Shown here piece after piece: positions 62,762-64,000 of a stretch of 64,000 nucleotides of DNA. Both the position numbers and the translations under genes were made by a program. The stretch comes from Ectothiorhodospiraceae bacterium. GTDB lineage: Bacteria > Pseudomonadota > Gammaproteobacteria > HK1. Numbering within the stretch: position 1 is the stretch's first letter; every line of letters starts with the position of its first letter. The stretch is taken from contig JACKNM010000003.1 in NCBI GenBank assembly GCA_024234875.1, positions 173,501 through 237,500 on the forward strand, in the 5' to 3' direction. The notes beneath the pieces were generated by a model, which was given only the letters and a program-made list of their open reading frames with translations, had not been told where the DNA came from and did not search any database.

Positions 62762-62790
62762 TTGCAACCCTAAAGGGTTGAAAGTAGAAC
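62762..62790 (+). promoter_or_regulatory. possible tyrS promoter
   Basis: TTGCAA (62762-62767), a 17-nt spacer and TAGAAC (62785-62790) lie in the only AT-richer part of the gap (4/6 matches each). The spacer region also holds the palindrome CAACCCTAAAGGGTTG (62765-62780), which could be an operator. Confidence 0.4.
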
Positions 62791-62914
62791 GCGAAGCGGC
62801 GCAGGAACGATAGCGCGTGGGCGTTCCTCGGTCAACGCCGGACGGGTACGCCGTACGCCTTGGGTGGCATCTGCGTGTGCTACGCTCGGGCCCTTTTCAA
62901 CGCGGAACCGGGTA

Positions 62915-64000
62915 ATGCACGAGGTGGAAGAGGCGCTGCGGGTCATCAAGCGCGGCGCGCAGGAGCTCATTCCTGAGGAGCAGATGGTGTCGCTGCTGCG
63001 CAGCGGGCGACCGCTCCGGGTCAAGGCGGGCTTCGACCCGACGGCTCCGGACCTGCATCTCGGACACACCGTGCTCATCAACAAGCTGCGGCAGTTCCAG
63101 GATCTCGGCCACCACGTGATGTTCCTGATCGGCGACTTCACGGGTCTGATCGGCGATCCGAGCGGGCGCAATGCGACCCGGCCGCCGTTGACGCCGGAGG
63201 AGATCGAGCGCAACGCCGCGACCTACCGGGAGCAGGTCTTCAAGATCCTGGACCCCGAGCGAACCGAGATCTGCTTCAACTCGACGTGGATGCGCGAGCT
63301 CGGCGCGGCGGGAATGGTTCGGCTCGCGGCGCAATACACGGTCGCGCGCATGCTCGAGCGGGAGGACTTCCAGAACCGGTTCCGCAGTGGGCAGCCGATC
63401 GCGATCCACGAGCTGCTGTACCCGCTCTGCCAGGGCTACGACTCGGTGGCCATGCGCGCCGACGTCGAGCTCGGCGGCACCGACCAGAAGTTCAACCTCC
63501 TGGTCGGCCGTCAGCTCCAGGAAACCGCCGGCCAGCCGCCCCAGGTCGTGCTCACCGTGCCGATCCTGGAGGGGCTCGACGGCCACCAGAAGATGTCGAA
63601 GTCCCTCGGCAACTACGTCGGGATCTCCGAGCCGCCGAACGAGATGTTCGGAAAGCTCATGTCGATCTCCGACACTCTCATGTGGCGGTATTACGAGCTG
63701 CTGTCGCTCGACACGTCGCTCGACGAGTTGGGACGGCTGCAAGCGGGAGTGAGCGCGGGCACCGAGCACCCGCGGGATTGCAAGGCCCGCCTGGCGCGCG
63801 AGATCGTCGGGCGCTTCCACGGCTCCGGGGCAGCTGCGGCGGCGGAAGCGGAGTTCGAGCGTCGATTCCGCGGGGGCGAGCTCCCGGCGGACATTCCAGA
63901 GCGGGCCATCGCGGTCGCGGAGCCGTCCGCACCCATCGCCTGGGTACTGCGCGAGGCGGGGTTGGTCGCCAGCAGCTCCGAGGCCCAGCGCCTCATTCTT
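62915..64000 (+). CDS. tyrS: tyrosine--tRNA ligase (3' end beyond the window)
   Basis: The first 362 codons of a class I tyrosyl-tRNA synthetase; the frame is still open at base 64000. HIGH appears as HLGH (about 48-51) in DPTAPDLHLGHTVLIN, the tyrosine pocket is in ELGGTDQKFNLLVGRQ, and the KMSKS loop is GHQKMSKSLGNYVG (about 226-230). The last residues belong to the C-terminal S4 tRNA-binding domain (VLREAGLVASSSEAQRLI). The ATG at 62915 opens MHEVEEALRVIKRGAQ. The spaced HLGH and C-terminal S4 domain fit the Pseudomonas (TyrZ-like) form. It is divergent from the M23 peptidase across 194 nt. Confidence 0.96.
   Translation, partial: MHEVEEALRVIKRGAQELIPEEQMVSLLRSGRPLRVKAGFDPTAPDLHLGHTVLINKLRQFQDLGHHVMFLIGDFTGLIGDPSGRNATRPPLTPEEIERNAATYREQVFKILDPERTEICFNSTWMRELGAAGMVRLAAQYTVARMLEREDFQNRFRSGQPIAIHELLYPLCQGYDSVAMRADVELGGTDQKFNLLVGRQLQETAGQPPQVVLTVPILEGLDGHQKMSKSLGNYVGISEPPNEMFGKLMSISDTLMWRYYELLSLDTSLDELGRLQAGVSAGTEHPRDCKARLAREIVGRFHGSGAAAAAEAEFERRFRGGELPADIPERAIAVAEPSAPIAWVLREAGLVASSSEAQRLIL

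Overview
The window is a GC-rich stretch of bacterial chromosome with very dense coding. I assign it to Gammaproteobacteria on gene order. Three blocks match those seen near the origin and around tyrS in Pseudomonas-like genomes: glyQ-glyS-plsC; mnmG-rsmG-parA-parB-atpIBEFHAGDC-glmU-glmS; and membrane coiled-coil protein-bactofilin-erpA-anmK-M23 peptidase-tyrS. HemJ, Fe2+-trafficking YggX, heptose phosphatase GmhB and YidD fit a Gram-negative proteobacterium. I cannot name the genus. No rRNA, tRNA, CRISPR array, intact insertion sequence or prophage was seen.

Left part (1-19 kb). The 3' end of a PBP4-type D,D-carboxypeptidase gene is followed by a phytanoyl-CoA dioxygenase-like gene. Next comes a catabolic-looking set (1.7-8.0 kb): M20 peptidase, 3-hydroxyisobutyrate dehydrogenase-like enzyme, carboxymuconolactone decarboxylase-like protein, Asp/Glu/hydantoin racemase, a TPR/2-oxoglutarate oxygenase-like protein and a dihydropyrimidinase/hydantoinase. 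Then come a 1-Cys peroxiredoxin, a cyclophilin-like protein, a LON-domain protein, a tail-anchored FHA protein, a trans-sulfuration PLP enzyme, a phosphodiesterase, glyoxalase II, ADP-ribose pyrophosphatase, a gamma-glutamyltransferase-like protein, hemB and two small unknown genes.

Centre (19-38 kb). glyQS-plsC run leftward and mnmG onward run rightward. The ATP synthase operon is complete (I, a, c, b, delta, alpha, gamma, beta, epsilon) and is followed by glmU and glmS for UDP-GlcNAc synthesis. This is the origin-proximal housekeeping block, although no DnaA-box cluster or parS site was recognised.

Right part (38-64 kb). It holds a CPA2 antiporter, a glyoxalase-like protein, gmhB, an orphan MerB-like lyase, cysS-yidD-thrS, a Csd4-like M99 carboxypeptidase and both classes of DAHP synthase. 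It continues with thiD-thiE-mtfA, rubredoxin, an A-type Fe-S carrier with a Cys-rich tail, an L-amino-acid-ligase-like ATP-grasp protein, yggX, hemJ, a ClC channel with CBS domains, and the bactofilin-erpA-anmK-M23-tyrS block. tyrS runs off the right edge.

The most unusual items are: (i) two diverged inverted copies of a 187-bp element with terminal inverted repeats, at 10.0 and 55.1 kb, each supplying the stop codon of a neighbouring gene; (ii) the Csd4-like peptidase; (iii) the MerB homologue without other mer genes; (iv) the hydantoinase/racemase/oxygenase set. Several neighbouring genes are joined by 4-nt stop/start overlaps.
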